Origin: Blastopirellula marina
GTDB taxonomy: Bacteria; Planctomycetota; Planctomycetia; Pirellulales; Pirellulaceae
NCBI RefSeq assembly: GCF_002967765.1
Contig: NZ_PUHY01000004.1
Location: 310,001-374,000, forward strand
DNA: 64,000 nt
Reading direction: 5' to 3'
The notes below the pieces were generated by a model. That model was given only the letters and a program-made list of their open reading frames with translations, ran no database searches and was not told the DNA's origin. Below are positions 1 through 8,671 of this stretch, piece by piece. The position numbers and the translations under genes are program-made. Positions within the stretch are counted from its first letter, which is position 1. The number at the start of each line of letters is the position of its first letter.

Positions 1-994
1 CGATCATTAACTGAGGATTGAGCAGCAAGCTGATCTGAGCAATCACTTGACCCACGGCCGTCGCAGCCTGAGTTAGTGCTTTAAGCACCAATGGATCGTT
101 CTCTTCCGCCGCGTGAAGCATGTCTTCCAGAACGATTCTATTGCGTTTGAGGGTCAGCATCGTGTCTGCGCCAGCCATGGTTTGCTCAGCTAGTTCCGAG
201 AGAATCGCACGTACCGAGGCGATTTGTTCGAGCGGGAGTATCTCTTGCGATTGACGCGTGGCTCGCCGACATGGCCAGTTCCCGATCTCACCTGCTAAGC
301 CGTCGCGTCCGGTATGAAGGCGTCCATCGATCACCACACCAGCTCCGATGCCACTACGAATCCCGAGACAAACAAAGTCGCTCACACCGCGGGCCGAACC
401 AAACCATTGTTCCGCCAAAGCCATGGCGCGGATGTTGTTTTCGATGTAGACTGGCACCTCAAATAGTTGAGTAAAGTGACCAACCAACGAGATATTGTGC
501 CAACTCGGAATATGTTCGTAGTGGACGGCGATCCCCTGGGCATGATCGATGACGCCAGGTACACCGATTCCAATTCCTAACAGGCGATCTGAGTCAGCGA
601 TGGCGCGAATACCAGATTCAATCTTGTCGACAACCTGTTTCGCCGAATCGGATGCAAGAATGCGAATGACCTCTTGCTGGTGAACTTTCTGTGAGAAGTC
701 GACGGATGTGATGGCAATCTGCGAAGCTTCAAAATCGACACCAATAAAGTGCCCAGCTTGCGGATCGAGTTCGAGGATCGTTCGCGGCCGACCGGCGCCA
801 CGAACTGCTTTACGGCCTTCCTGTAAATATCCTTCGCTGACAAGTCGATCGACGTAGAGGCCAACCGTCGAAGGGGCCAGGTTCAATTGACGTGCAAGCT
901 CAACGCGCGAGACCGATTCGGACTGACGGACCAAGCGAATCAACTCCGACTCGGCTTCCGCGATCGCGTTTTGCTTCGTCTTGACAGCCTTCAT
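1..994 (-). CDS. ROK family transcriptional regulator (partial, C-terminus off the left edge)
   Basis: The reading frame starts at an ATG at 994 and stays open to base 1, giving about 331 residues without a stop, so the C-terminus lies outside the window. The N-terminal ~65 residues form a winged helix (SRVELARQLNLAPSTVGLYV), followed by a ROK domain with an ATPase-like core (GIGIGVPGVID, GIRSGIGAGVVIDG, GLAGEIG). ROK repressors usually bind a sugar or sugar phosphate and control sugar catabolism. The usual GEIGH histidine is Asn239, and the zinc loop CxCGxxGCxE that normally follows is missing. It diverges from the Gfo/Idh/MocA gene at 1144, and the 149-bp spacer holds an inverted repeat like NagC/Mlc boxes. 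Probably the local regulator of the sugar cluster; this is inferred from position. Confidence 0.9.
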   Translation of the reverse strand, partial: MKAVKTKQNAIAEAESELIRLVRQSESVSRVELARQLNLAPSTVGLYVDRLVSEGYLQEGRKAVRGAGRPRTILELDPQAGHFIGVDFEASQIAITSVDFSQKVHQQEVIRILASDSAKQVVDKIESGIRAIADSDRLLGIGIGVPGVIDHAQGIAVHYEHIPSWHNISLVGHFTQLFEVPVYIENNIRAMALAEQWFGSARGVSDFVCLGIRSGIGAGVVIDGRLHTGRDGLAGEIGNWPCRRATRQSQEILPLEQIASVRAILSELAEQTMAGADTMLTLKRNRIVLEDMLHAAEENDPLVLKALTQAATAVGQVIAQISLLLNPQLMI

Positions 995-1033
995 CAAATT
1001 TCCTTGCGGGCAACGAATTAACTGCCTAAGATA

Positions 1034-1053
1034 TTATTTCGATTTCAAAATAA
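1034..1053. promoter_or_regulatory. Putative ROK operator (NagC/Mlc-like inverted repeat)
   Basis: The spacer between the divergent ROK and Gfo/Idh/MocA genes contains TTATTT-N8-AAATAA. This AT-rich pair of inverted arms resembles E. coli NagC/Mlc boxes. It lies 40-59 bp upstream of the ROK start and about 90 bp upstream of the dehydrogenase start, where one repressor could control both genes. Confidence 0.5.
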
Positions 1054-1143
1054 AGTCAATCGACTTCATGCGAGATTCCAGAAACGAGTTGCTACGCCCC
1101 CGGCAGCTTGTGACCTCATCCCCTTCTCCGAGAGAACTCCTTC

Positions 1144-2463
1144 ATGTCATCTGCTCCTCGCCATGTGTCTCGTCGTACGTTTCTAGCCGTAGGAGCCGCA
1201 TCGATATCGATGCCCTCGATCGTGCCGAACTTTGCCAACGCTGCCCCAGGCGAGCGAATCAATGTTGGCGTTATTGGACTTGGCTCGAGGGGGTTCAATT
1301 TAATTGATGACCTTTTAGCGGCATCCGATGCGCAGATCGTGGCCGTTTGCGATGTCGATAAGTTGCACTATCGAGATCAGCCTTGGGGTGAGGGGCGAAA
1401 GTTCGGACTGAAAGCAGCTCAAGAGTACATTGAGCAAAAATCGGGATCCCGAAGTGGCGTATCCGGGTATAGTGACTATCACGAAGTCTGCTCACGCGAA
1501 GATATTGATGCCGTTATCGTGGCGACCCCTGATCACTGGCATGCGATCTGTACGTTGGAAGCACTTCAGAACGGGAAAGATGTGTACTGCGAAAAGCCAG
1601 TGACGCATACGTTTCGTGAGGGTCAAACGGTTTATCAGGAAGTCGCCAATCAGAAAGCCATCTTCCAAACGGGAAGTCAGCAGCGAAGTGATTGGCGATT
1701 TCGCCGAGCGGTAGAACTCGTGCGTAATGGGCATCTAGGCAGAATTCAATCGATCGAAGTCGGCTTACCACCGGGCTACGAAGCACCTCAAGGAGACCCC
1801 AAGGTCACTCTTCCGCCAGAACATCTCGACTACGACTTTTGGTGTGGTCCTGCTCCGAAATTGCCCTACACGCGTGCTCGGCATCATCGGTGGTGGCGTG
1901 GGCATCGGGCATTTGGTGGCGGTGTGCTGATGGACTGGATCGGTCACCACAACGACATCGCACATTGGGCCCTCGACCTCGATCACTCAGGGCCAACTCG
2001 CGTCGAGGCGGTCGGCTGGACGTTCCCACAGACCAACATTTACAACACACCACATCATTATGAAATCAGATGCGAATACGCCAACGGTACAAAAAGTTCG
2101 ATTGGTAATGGGCATCCTATCGGAACACGCTTCGTTGGTGACGAAGGTTGGGCGTTTGTCACGCGAGGAAAAATTACGGCCTCTAGAATGGAATGGACCG
2201 ACCCGAATTACGATCCTGGCCAGGAAAAGGTTTATGAATCCGACAATCACATGCGAAACTTCTTAAATGGGGTACGCAGCCGCACGGCATGTATCTGCCC
2301 AGCTGAGACGGGACATCGTTCGATCACGCCTGGGCATCTGGCCTATGTATCACAGAAGCTAAACCGCCCACTGAATTGGAATCCAGAAGAGGAAGTAGTT
2401 ATCGAAGATTCAGATGCTAATAAGCTTCTGCAAGCTCAAGACTATCGCGAGCCTTGGGGATAA
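1144..2463 (+). CDS. Tat-exported Gfo/Idh/MocA family oxidoreductase
   Basis: The 439-residue protein begins with a twin-arginine signal (SRRTFLAVGAAS, residues 9-20), so it is probably folded in the cytoplasm and exported. The NAD(P)-binding motif GLGSRG lies at residues 45-50 and the family EKP motif at 150-152. A C-terminal alpha/beta substrate domain contains the WIGHHNDIAHWALD segment. Family members oxidise or epimerise sugars and inositols, often through 3-keto intermediates. The start ATG has a GAGAG sequence about 8 nt upstream. It faces the serine hydrolase gene and is divergent from the ROK regulator. Substrate is unknown; the neighbouring DUF1080 and isomerase genes suggest a role in keto-sugar metabolism. 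Confidence 0.9.
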   Translation: MSSAPRHVSRRTFLAVGAASISMPSIVPNFANAAPGERINVGVIGLGSRGFNLIDDLLAASDAQIVAVCDVDKLHYRDQPWGEGRKFGLKAAQEYIEQKSGSRSGVSGYSDYHEVCSREDIDAVIVATPDHWHAICTLEALQNGKDVYCEKPVTHTFREGQTVYQEVANQKAIFQTGSQQRSDWRFRRAVELVRNGHLGRIQSIEVGLPPGYEAPQGDPKVTLPPEHLDYDFWCGPAPKLPYTRARHHRWWRGHRAFGGGVLMDWIGHHNDIAHWALDLDHSGPTRVEAVGWTFPQTNIYNTPHHYEIRCEYANGTKSSIGNGHPIGTRFVGDEGWAFVTRGKITASRMEWTDPNYDPGQEKVYESDNHMRNFLNGVRSRTACICPAETGHRSITPGHLAYVSQKLNRPLNWNPEEEVVIEDSDANKLLQAQDYREPWG

Positions 2464-2486
2464 TCACGGGGCAGTCTGACAAAGGA

Positions 2487-3569
2487 TTATCGAGAAGCTT
2501 TCAATTCTGATATCGCGCTCTTGAGTTTCTCTTGAGCCTTCGCATCTTTCGGCAACGCGTCGTCACGAAATGCTGGTAGAAGCTTGTCCCATACAACGTT
2601 CAATTCTGCCTGCATGTTGCCGGTGTTGGCGGTGATTGCAATGACCGCGTCTTGTTCAGGCAGCACGATGCAGAACTGGCCATCCTTACCGTCGCCGCGA
2701 AACGCCCCGTGTCGGCACTGCCAGAATTGAAAGCCATAGCCTTGGTCCCAGTCGCTATCGGGGTTACTCCCATTGGAAACCTGCTTGGAGGTTGCCAGAT
2801 CGATCCATGATTCAGGCAGTAGCTGTTTGCCGTTCCATTTCCCTTTTTGAAGATATAGTTGGCCAAACTTAGCAATGTCTTCAGTGCGCAGATAGAGTCC
2901 GTATCCGCCAATTGAAATCCCTTGGGGGCACGTTTCCCAAGTCGGTTTGTCGATCCCTAGCGGCTCGAAGAGTCGAGGCGTGAGGTACTCCAACACGGTC
3001 TCGCCGGTGACCTTCTGTACGATGGCCGAGAGCATGTAAGTAGCCGGAGTATTGTATCGAAAGTGGGTCCCAGGCTTGTGGGGCACAGGGTGGGCAAGAA
3101 AGGCTTTCACCCAATTTGATTGCTCTCGCCAGTTGAGCTCATCCTGATGGCCCGCATTCATCGTCAGGAGATCTCGAACTCGCATCGCTTTGAGATTTGC
3201 GGACGGTTGTTCGGGAGCATCATCAGGAAAGAACTTGAGAACTGGATCGTCAATGCTTAGCTTTCCTTCTTCGACTGCGAGACCTACCGCAGTGGACGTA
3301 AAGCTTTTACTTAGCGACCACAGAATATGAGGCTGGTCGGCGGACTCTGGTTTCCACCATGCTTCCGCGACAACTTTGCCATGTCGAACGAGCATGAAGC
3401 TGTGCATCGAGTTCACTTCACGGTCTGCCGTTTCGATATATTCCAGAAGTGACTGGGAAGATACTCCTTGCGATTCAGGTGTCGCACGCGGAAGGCGAGT
3501 TTCTTGGGCGATTGCCAACTGGGGGCCGACGAACAGTAAAACAATCAGGCAGGCTGCGAGTGATTTCAT
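2487..3569 (-). CDS. Secreted serine hydrolase (beta-lactamase / class C-like)
   Basis: From the ATG at 3569 the product has 360 residues. A longer frame opens at 3755 but would overlap the upstream isomerase gene, whereas 3569 begins directly with a signal peptide (KSLAACLIVLLFVGPQLAIA). The active-site SxxK is Ser85-Lys88 (SLSK), and Tyr172 in RYNT matches the YxN motif. The C-terminal HxG motif of penicillin-binding proteins is not evident; DGKDGQ occupies that area. Class C-like hydrolases of this type are esterases, amidases or D-aminopeptidases. It is the last gene of the minus-strand sugar cluster, 49 bp after the isomerase, so an esterase acting on a decorated sugar is possible. Confidence 0.85.
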   Translation of the reverse strand: MKSLAACLIVLLFVGPQLAIAQETRLPRATPESQGVSSQSLLEYIETADREVNSMHSFMLVRHGKVVAEAWWKPESADQPHILWSLSKSFTSTAVGLAVEEGKLSIDDPVLKFFPDDAPEQPSANLKAMRVRDLLTMNAGHQDELNWREQSNWVKAFLAHPVPHKPGTHFRYNTPATYMLSAIVQKVTGETVLEYLTPRLFEPLGIDKPTWETCPQGISIGGYGLYLRTEDIAKFGQLYLQKGKWNGKQLLPESWIDLATSKQVSNGSNPDSDWDQGYGFQFWQCRHGAFRGDGKDGQFCIVLPEQDAVIAITANTGNMQAELNVVWDKLLPAFRDDALPKDAKAQEKLKSAISELKASR

Positions 3570-3618
3570 CGTCTTGATCCGGCTTGTGCGAAGATGAACG
3601 TGGCTGGGAAGCGTTGAT

Positions 3619-4506
3619 TTAGCTCCCCCAATATTGGGCGATCTTCCGTCGTAAAAAGTCGGCACTACGGCGCAGTTGTTCAATTCCTTCGACGCCGTCT
3701 TCAATACTGATCCAACTGTCGAAGCCTTGGGACTTGAGTTCGCTAAAGATCGCATCGTAGTCGTTCAGGCCTTTGCCGATCTCGCCATGGCTGAGTCGTT
3801 TGGCATAGCCCTGGCTTCCTCCTTCTTCCCGACGTAAGTCTTCCAGCGTGCCTTCCAATAGATATCGATCACTGGCATGCATCGTGACGACGCGATCGGA
3901 AACACGCTTTAGTAATTCAATTGGGTCGTCCCCGGCCAGGAAAGCGTTGCTAGGATCGTAATTCACACCGAAGTTAGGATGGTCGATCGCAGCTACGAGG
4001 GCACAAAAGACATCCATATTCTGAGCGAATTCAGGATAGTCCCAAAAGTCGTCTTTGTAATGGTTTTCTAGAATCAATGTGACGTTTCGTTCCTGAGCGA
4101 ACGGTAAGCATGCCTGGATACTTTCCGCCGCCAGTTTGACACCTTCCTTCATGCTTAATTCTGGACGCCGCTGACCGCTAAGCACACGACAGTAGTTGCC
4201 ACCAAGCGTATGCGTCATCTCGATCCACCGCTTTTGTTTTGCAATCTCTGCTTCACGAAAACGGGCGTCAGGATGGGTGAAATCAGGCGAGCAACACAGC
4301 ATGGGAATGGTCATGCCGAGGTCTTGGACCTGCTGGCGAAGAAGTGGCCAATTCGATTCGTCGGCCATCTCTAGAAAGCCAGCGTAGAATTCGAGACCAT
4401 CAACGTCGAGTGTGGTTGCTAGGTCAAACCATTCGGTAAGTTTCATCGAGCCATCTTTGCAAAGGGCTTGCATGTAGGCTTTCGGGAACGCGGCAAGCTT
4501 GGGCAT
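3619..4506 (-). CDS. Sugar phosphate isomerase/epimerase (AP endonuclease 2-type TIM barrel)
   Basis: This 295-residue protein has no signal peptide and matches the xylose isomerase-like TIM barrel family. Metal-ligand-type strands include LILENHYKDDFWD, FGVNYDPSNAFLAG and a C-terminal WISIEDG. Such proteins isomerise or epimerise keto sugars (IolE, IolI, tagatose epimerase types) or hydrolyse/dehydrate keto-glycosides. It lies between a zinc alcohol dehydrogenase and a serine hydrolase on the same strand, in a cluster that also carries a DUF1080 hydrolase and a Gfo/Idh/MocA dehydrogenase. Exact substrate cannot be read from sequence. Confidence 0.85.
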   Translation of the reverse strand: MPKLAAFPKAYMQALCKDGSMKLTEWFDLATTLDVDGLEFYAGFLEMADESNWPLLRQQVQDLGMTIPMLCCSPDFTHPDARFREAEIAKQKRWIEMTHTLGGNYCRVLSGQRRPELSMKEGVKLAAESIQACLPFAQERNVTLILENHYKDDFWDYPEFAQNMDVFCALVAAIDHPNFGVNYDPSNAFLAGDDPIELLKRVSDRVVTMHASDRYLLEGTLEDLRREEGGSQGYAKRLSHGEIGKGLNDYDAIFSELKSQGFDSWISIEDGVEGIEQLRRSADFLRRKIAQYWGS

Positions 4507-4572
4507 AGTGAGTTGCTTGGATGAGGGGGGAGGTGTGCAGGAGAGCTACTGACTTGAACCGATTCGAGTTGG

Positions 4573-5601
4573 CTAAACCGGTTTCAGAACCGACTTCACG
4601 ACCTCGCCGTGATGCATCTTCTCGAATGCCTCATGCCACTGGTCGAGAGGCCAAACGCCCCCAATGATTGGCTTCACATTGAGTTGCCCGCTGGTGAGTA
4701 ACGCCAACACACGTTCCCAAATGGGCCAGTTGTGGCTGAAGCTTCCTTGTAGCGTGATATTCTTTTGAACCAATGGATCGAGGTTGAATCCCAGCGGTTG
4801 TGGACCCCAGCCAACTTTGCTGATCCAGCCTGCTGGGCGAACGACGTCGATGGCGATTTTGAGGGTCGCGCTGGCTCCGGCAGCATCGATCACTCCATCG
4901 CAACCTAGTCCATCTCGAGCACGGGCCCAATCGTCGGGGCTGCCGACGATTCCCTCGCATCCGTAATGCTCCTTCGCGATTTCCAGTCGAAGACGATCAC
5001 TTGCCAATCCGACCAATGCGACCTCTGCGCCGCACAATCGAGCCATCGCGGCGCACAATATTCCAATCGTTCCCGGCCCCAGAACAACAACACGATCGCC
5101 TGGTTCGATACGAGCATTTCGTACGACGGCGTTGTACGCTACGCAGCACGGTTCTGTTAGGCAGGCATACTCAAACGGAAGCGAATCAGGAACGGAATGT
5201 AAAATCCGCGACGGAACTCGGACGTAGCGAGTCATCGCGCCATTCACGCCGTAACCAAACCCTTTGCGTGTCGGGTCCAGATTGTAAAGTCCGCGACGCG
5301 ACATGGGGTTGCGTTGATCGATGATGGCGGCCGTCTCGCTGACTACTCGGTCTCCCTTCTGCCACCCCTCGACGGCCGATCCGACTTCGACGATGTTACC
5401 GCCAAACTCATGTCCCAGGACTACGGGATAGTTGACCGGCCAAGAGTGATCGGCTGTCCATTGATGAAGGTCGCTGCCGCACACCCCGACATTGGCAACT
5501 TCAAGTAACACATCTTCGCTGCCAATTTCGGGGCATTCCAGTTCACGAAGTTCGACCGATCCCTTTTCAGGAGCGAAATTGACGACGGCTGCGGATTTCA
5601 T
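4573..5601 (-). CDS. Zinc-dependent alcohol dehydrogenase (MDR superfamily)
   Basis: Starting at the ATG at 5601 (MKSAAVVNFAPEKG) the product is 342 residues. The catalytic-zinc region is seen as GVCGSDLHQW and LGHEFGGNIVEVG, and the Rossmann motif as GPGTIGILCAAMA. The structural-zinc lobe with four closely spaced cysteines found in many sugar dehydrogenases is absent; the corresponding stretch (residues ~85-115) has no cysteine. The family oxidises polyols, threonine or sugar alcohols using NAD(P). It starts 37 bp after the stop of the OMPDC-family gene and so probably belongs to the same transcript. Substrate unknown; sugar or sugar acid oxidation is inferred from context. Confidence 0.88.
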   Translation of the reverse strand: MKSAAVVNFAPEKGSVELRELECPEIGSEDVLLEVANVGVCGSDLHQWTADHSWPVNYPVVLGHEFGGNIVEVGSAVEGWQKGDRVVSETAAIIDQRNPMSRRGLYNLDPTRKGFGYGVNGAMTRYVRVPSRILHSVPDSLPFEYACLTEPCCVAYNAVVRNARIEPGDRVVVLGPGTIGILCAAMARLCGAEVALVGLASDRLRLEIAKEHYGCEGIVGSPDDWARARDGLGCDGVIDAAGASATLKIAIDVVRPAGWISKVGWGPQPLGFNLDPLVQKNITLQGSFSHNWPIWERVLALLTSGQLNVKPIIGGVWPLDQWHEAFEKMHHGEVVKSVLKPV

Positions 5602-5638
5602 GGGTAGAGGACTCCTCTCCTTGGAAGGTTGGTGCGTA

Positions 5639-6331
5639 CTAAGCAACATCCTGGGCATGGACGGCTTCGCAAATCATGCGGAGGGATACTTCAAGATCGC
5701 CATCGGCCGTCTTGAAGGCATCAGCATCGATCGTCAAAGGAGCTCCCAGAACAACTAGCGGTGCTCCGTACTTCGGGCAAACAATTGCTTGTTCTAGAGA
5801 GAGGCCGCCAACGGCTTGCACCGGAACACTGACCGCTTCAACCACTTCACGTAATTGATCTAGCGGGCTCGGCATACGCTCGCCTCGGGCAGCGATCCCG
5901 CGTCGTTCGTCGTACCCGATGTGATGAATGACGTATCCACAGCCAAGATCTTCCAAGCGTCTTGCTCCGACAACCATGTCTTCAGAGACCATGTTGTCTC
6001 CCATTACCTGACAGCCGAAGTCGGCGCCGGCTTTGACAACGCATCGGATTGTTTCTTCGTGAGCACGTGCCATCACGACGACATGGGTGGCGCCAGCCTT
6101 GGCCATCATCTCGGCTTCCAGATAGCCACCATCCATCGTTTTCAGGTCGGCAACGATCGGAGTGTCCGGAAACGTCTCACGCAGTTTGCGGACGCCATGA
6201 AGTCCTTCGGCGAGAATAAGCGGGGTGCCCGCCTCCAGCCAGTCGACACCGGCCCGCATGGCGAGATGGGCCGTTTCCAAAGCTTCGTCAATGTTGGTCA
6301 AATCGAGAGATATCTGAACGATGGGGCGCAT
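5639..6331 (-). CDS. OMPDC-family protein (3-hexulose-6-phosphate synthase / keto-gulonate-6-P decarboxylase-like)
   Basis: The start at 6331 (MRPIVQISLDLTN) gives 230 residues, the usual size of single-domain HPS/KGPDC enzymes. The superfamily signature DxKxxD is Asp62-Leu-Lys64-Thr-Met-Asp67 at the end of beta strand 3. Later barrel strands (VVVMARAH, VQAVGGLS) fit the orotidine 5'-phosphate decarboxylase fold. Members either condense formaldehyde with ribulose 5-phosphate or decarboxylate 3-keto-L-gulonate 6-phosphate. No PHI isomerase gene is nearby, and an alcohol dehydrogenase and sugar isomerase follow. A sugar-acid pathway is therefore as likely as C1 metabolism. Confidence 0.82.
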   Translation of the reverse strand: MRPIVQISLDLTNIDEALETAHLAMRAGVDWLEAGTPLILAEGLHGVRKLRETFPDTPIVADLKTMDGGYLEAEMMAKAGATHVVVMARAHEETIRCVVKAGADFGCQVMGDNMVSEDMVVGARRLEDLGCGYVIHHIGYDERRGIAARGERMPSPLDQLREVVEAVSVPVQAVGGLSLEQAIVCPKYGAPLVVLGAPLTIDADAFKTADGDLEVSLRMICEAVHAQDVA

Positions 6332-6419
6332 GAAGGGAGTGTCCTCATTGGTATTGAGGGAGATAGGTAGCGGGAATAGCAGGACACGGAAACATGTCGC
6401 TAGTGATAAGGTGGGACGC

Positions 6420-6459
6420 CAATCAGCTGATACCAACTCAATTCGGTATGAGCTGATTG
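6420..6459. promoter_or_regulatory. 15-bp imperfect inverted repeat between the SGNH and OMPDC-family genes
   Basis: CAATCAGCTGATACC at 6420-6434 and GGTATGAGCTGATTG at 6445-6459 pair at 14 of 15 positions around a 10-nt loop. A second small palindrome, TTTCAAGTTGAAA, follows at 6462-6474. No T-tract follows on either strand, so an operator or RNA-processing hairpin is more likely than a classical terminator. It sits 89 bp upstream of the OMPDC-family start. Confidence 0.45.
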
Positions 6460-6522
6460 CGTTTCAAGTTGAAATCGTTCACGTCAGAGAATGTTCCCTC
6501 CGACGTAAACATACGGTAGCCG

Positions 6523-7785
6523 CTAATTCTTTGGTTTTACCGAGATCTGGTAGCGTACTGGCACAACGGCGTCTTTAGCGACCGTGTAGGCCTTGTCGTC
6601 GACAGCAAACATCTTGTCGCGAAGGTTGTTCATGGCCGATTGAATTTCCGGATCGTCCCCGAGCGAGCCCTGGAATTGACGGAAGTTGGTGACCAGACCT
6701 TTGATCATCGTGGTTTCAAACGCTTGTTTGCGGTCCACCTTATTCATCACGTTATCAAACGGCTTCGAGAACGGATTGTCAAGGAATTCCGCAGCCAGAT
6801 TGATTCCAGAAGTAAGTTGCTCTTTCGTGAAGGTCTTTGTCTGATCGCCAAAGGTAACATCTGCTTCCGCGGCAGAGAGGTTATTGACCTTCAGTGTGAA
6901 GCGATTCAGGTCTTCATTGAACGGGGTGAACGGTAAAATGCTGACCGTGCCGTTGGGATCTTTCTCGTTCCCCGTAAAGCAAAATGGGTAACGAGTACTT
7001 TCTATTTCCACCGATCCGTCCGAGCTTGCTCCGACGATCTTGTGTCCCTCGCTGGCTTCTGAGTCGCCACCGATGTTGATCGTGATCGTCCCGATGTCAC
7101 CACTAACGCCCAGGGCCTTCAGGAACGCGTAGGCCATGATCAAATGACCGTTTGCCGCCGGGTGAACGCCGTCGCCACCAGCAACATGATACTGCTCGCC
7201 TAATTTTTCCTTGGCGGCGACCATCGATTGGTGCATGTCACCGAAGACATCGGCATGTGGGAACTTGTTTTCATCGGCAAGTGATTTGGCGATCTCACCC
7301 AATTTCTTCAGGTTTGCATTGTAAACCTGATCGAAGTCGGCTCGATCACGTGCCCAGGTGAAGCTATCGACTACGCCGGGCGAGCCGACAACAACCGTGA
7401 CCCCTTCCTTCTTCATGCGATTGATAATGTCCCGCATTCCGTCTTCGTACGCCTTGCCGATGTTGTCGTCGTAGGCACGGTACGAACCGTCGTTCATACC
7501 GTAGCAGGTGGTGATGACATCGGGGTGCCACGGAATCAAGTCGTTTTCCATGCGGTTGGCAAACCCTGGTGCTCGCTCGCCGCCCCAACCGAACTGGAAG
7601 CATTTGATGTCCAGTTCTGGATGACAGGCCAACAGATAGGTTTCCATGAACTTGCTGTACTGCTTCTGTTCGGTGATCGAGTCGCCGATAATGGCCAGCC
7701 GATCTCCTTTTTTCAAAATCGGCTGCTGAGCAGCGACGACATTTAACAGACAAAACAACAGTAAACAACTAAGAACAACGCGCAT
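6523..7785 (-). CDS. Secreted SGNH/GDSL-type hydrolase
   Basis: The 420-residue product begins with a signal peptide (MRVVLSCLLLFCLLNVVAAQ). The SGNH blocks are clear: block I IIGDSITE (Ser nucleophile), block II FGWGGERAPGF, block III YGMNDGSY and block V DGVHPAANGH with the Asp/His pair. After the catalytic domain (~25-235) comes a C-terminal domain of about 180 residues that is mostly beta, then helical; I do not recognise it. SGNH hydrolases often deacetylate or de-esterify polysaccharides. It lies 57 bp downstream of the DUF1080 gene on the same strand, which fits joint action on carbohydrate substrates in the periplasm. Confidence 0.9.
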   Translation of the reverse strand: MRVVLSCLLLFCLLNVVAAQQPILKKGDRLAIIGDSITEQKQYSKFMETYLLACHPELDIKCFQFGWGGERAPGFANRMENDLIPWHPDVITTCYGMNDGSYRAYDDNIGKAYEDGMRDIINRMKKEGVTVVVGSPGVVDSFTWARDRADFDQVYNANLKKLGEIAKSLADENKFPHADVFGDMHQSMVAAKEKLGEQYHVAGGDGVHPAANGHLIMAYAFLKALGVSGDIGTITINIGGDSEASEGHKIVGASSDGSVEIESTRYPFCFTGNEKDPNGTVSILPFTPFNEDLNRFTLKVNNLSAAEADVTFGDQTKTFTKEQLTSGINLAAEFLDNPFSKPFDNVMNKVDRKQAFETTMIKGLVTNFRQFQGSLGDDPEIQSAMNNLRDKMFAVDDKAYTVAKDAVVPVRYQISVKPKN

Positions 7786-7842
7786 GAGGAGGCTCGCAGT
7801 GACTTGGGGATGGGAAGAAGGAAGGAGCTTGGTTGTTGAAGA

Positions 7843-8466
7843 CTACTTAAGTGGCAACACTTCGACTTTACGGATGCTAACCTTGCTGCCTGGGTCGTGC
7901 TGTTGGAAAGCGAAGTGACCTTCCTTGAAGGTTTTTTCAAAGTCCAAGTATTCGTACAGTTCGTTTCCGTCGATGGTGACCTTGATGCGGGTCATTTCGC
8001 GTCCACGCCAAACGTCGTCACGAACTTCCAACTCGTAGGTGAACCAGTCGCCTGGCTTGACGAGTTGCTTGTAGACGTGGCACATGCCGTAGATCGAGCC
8101 GGTACGAATCGGATCGGTATGCGTGCTGTCGATTTGAGCTTCGTATCCATCCATGAAGCCAGGACGTCGGGTGGTGCGGAAGTAAAGACCAGAGTTTCCA
8201 CCGTCGTTGATTTTGACTTCAGCGCGATACTTGAAGTTCTTGTAAGGTCCCGTGGTGTTTACCAACATCGAAGGATTGCCTGTCCCTTGGATGGCACCAT
8301 CTTTCACTTCCCAGTGGCTATCGTCGTTGCCGATCTTCTCCCAACCTTCTAGGGTCTTTCCATCAAAAAGTGTAGTCCACTTGGCGTCGTCAGCCGAAGC
8401 GACGGAAACCAGCGATGTGACAGCGAGAATAGCAAAGGTGCACGACAAAATACGTGGCAAAATCAT
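7843..8466 (-). CDS. DUF1080 (3-keto-disaccharide hydrolase-like) secreted protein
   Basis: From the ATG at 8466 the protein has 207 residues with a signal peptide (ILPRILSCTFAILAVTSLVS). The DUF1080 fold is marked by WTTLFDGKTLEGWEK near the mature N-terminus, then NSGLYFRT and DGYEAQID, in a concanavalin-like beta sandwich. Some DUF1080 proteins hydrolyse 3-keto-glycosides made by Gfo/Idh/MocA-type dehydrogenases. Both families occur in this cluster, with a TIM-barrel isomerase, which supports but does not prove that pathway. Followed 57 bp later by the SGNH hydrolase gene. Confidence 0.9.
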   Translation of the reverse strand: MILPRILSCTFAILAVTSLVSVASADDAKWTTLFDGKTLEGWEKIGNDDSHWEVKDGAIQGTGNPSMLVNTTGPYKNFKYRAEVKINDGGNSGLYFRTTRRPGFMDGYEAQIDSTHTDPIRTGSIYGMCHVYKQLVKPGDWFTYELEVRDDVWRGREMTRIKVTIDGNELYEYLDFEKTFKEGHFAFQQHDPGSKVSIRKVEVLPLK

Positions 8467-8671
8467 GGGAATCCTAATCGAGAATCGAGTGGCAAAACTT
8501 GTAGAAACGATTGTTTTGTACCTACCGATTGTAGCCACTGGAATTCAAATAGCCATCAAGGGAGAACTGCGTGGACATCACGTGATATCGCTCATGTGGA
8601 AGGGGCTATTGTCTGGCACTGGCGGGGTAATTGAGAATCTTAGTCGCGCGATCCTTAGATCTGTTTCGCGT

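Noticed and set aside
3570-3755. Extended N-terminus of the serine hydrolase
   Set aside because: It would overlap the isomerase gene and put the signal peptide 62 residues inside the protein.
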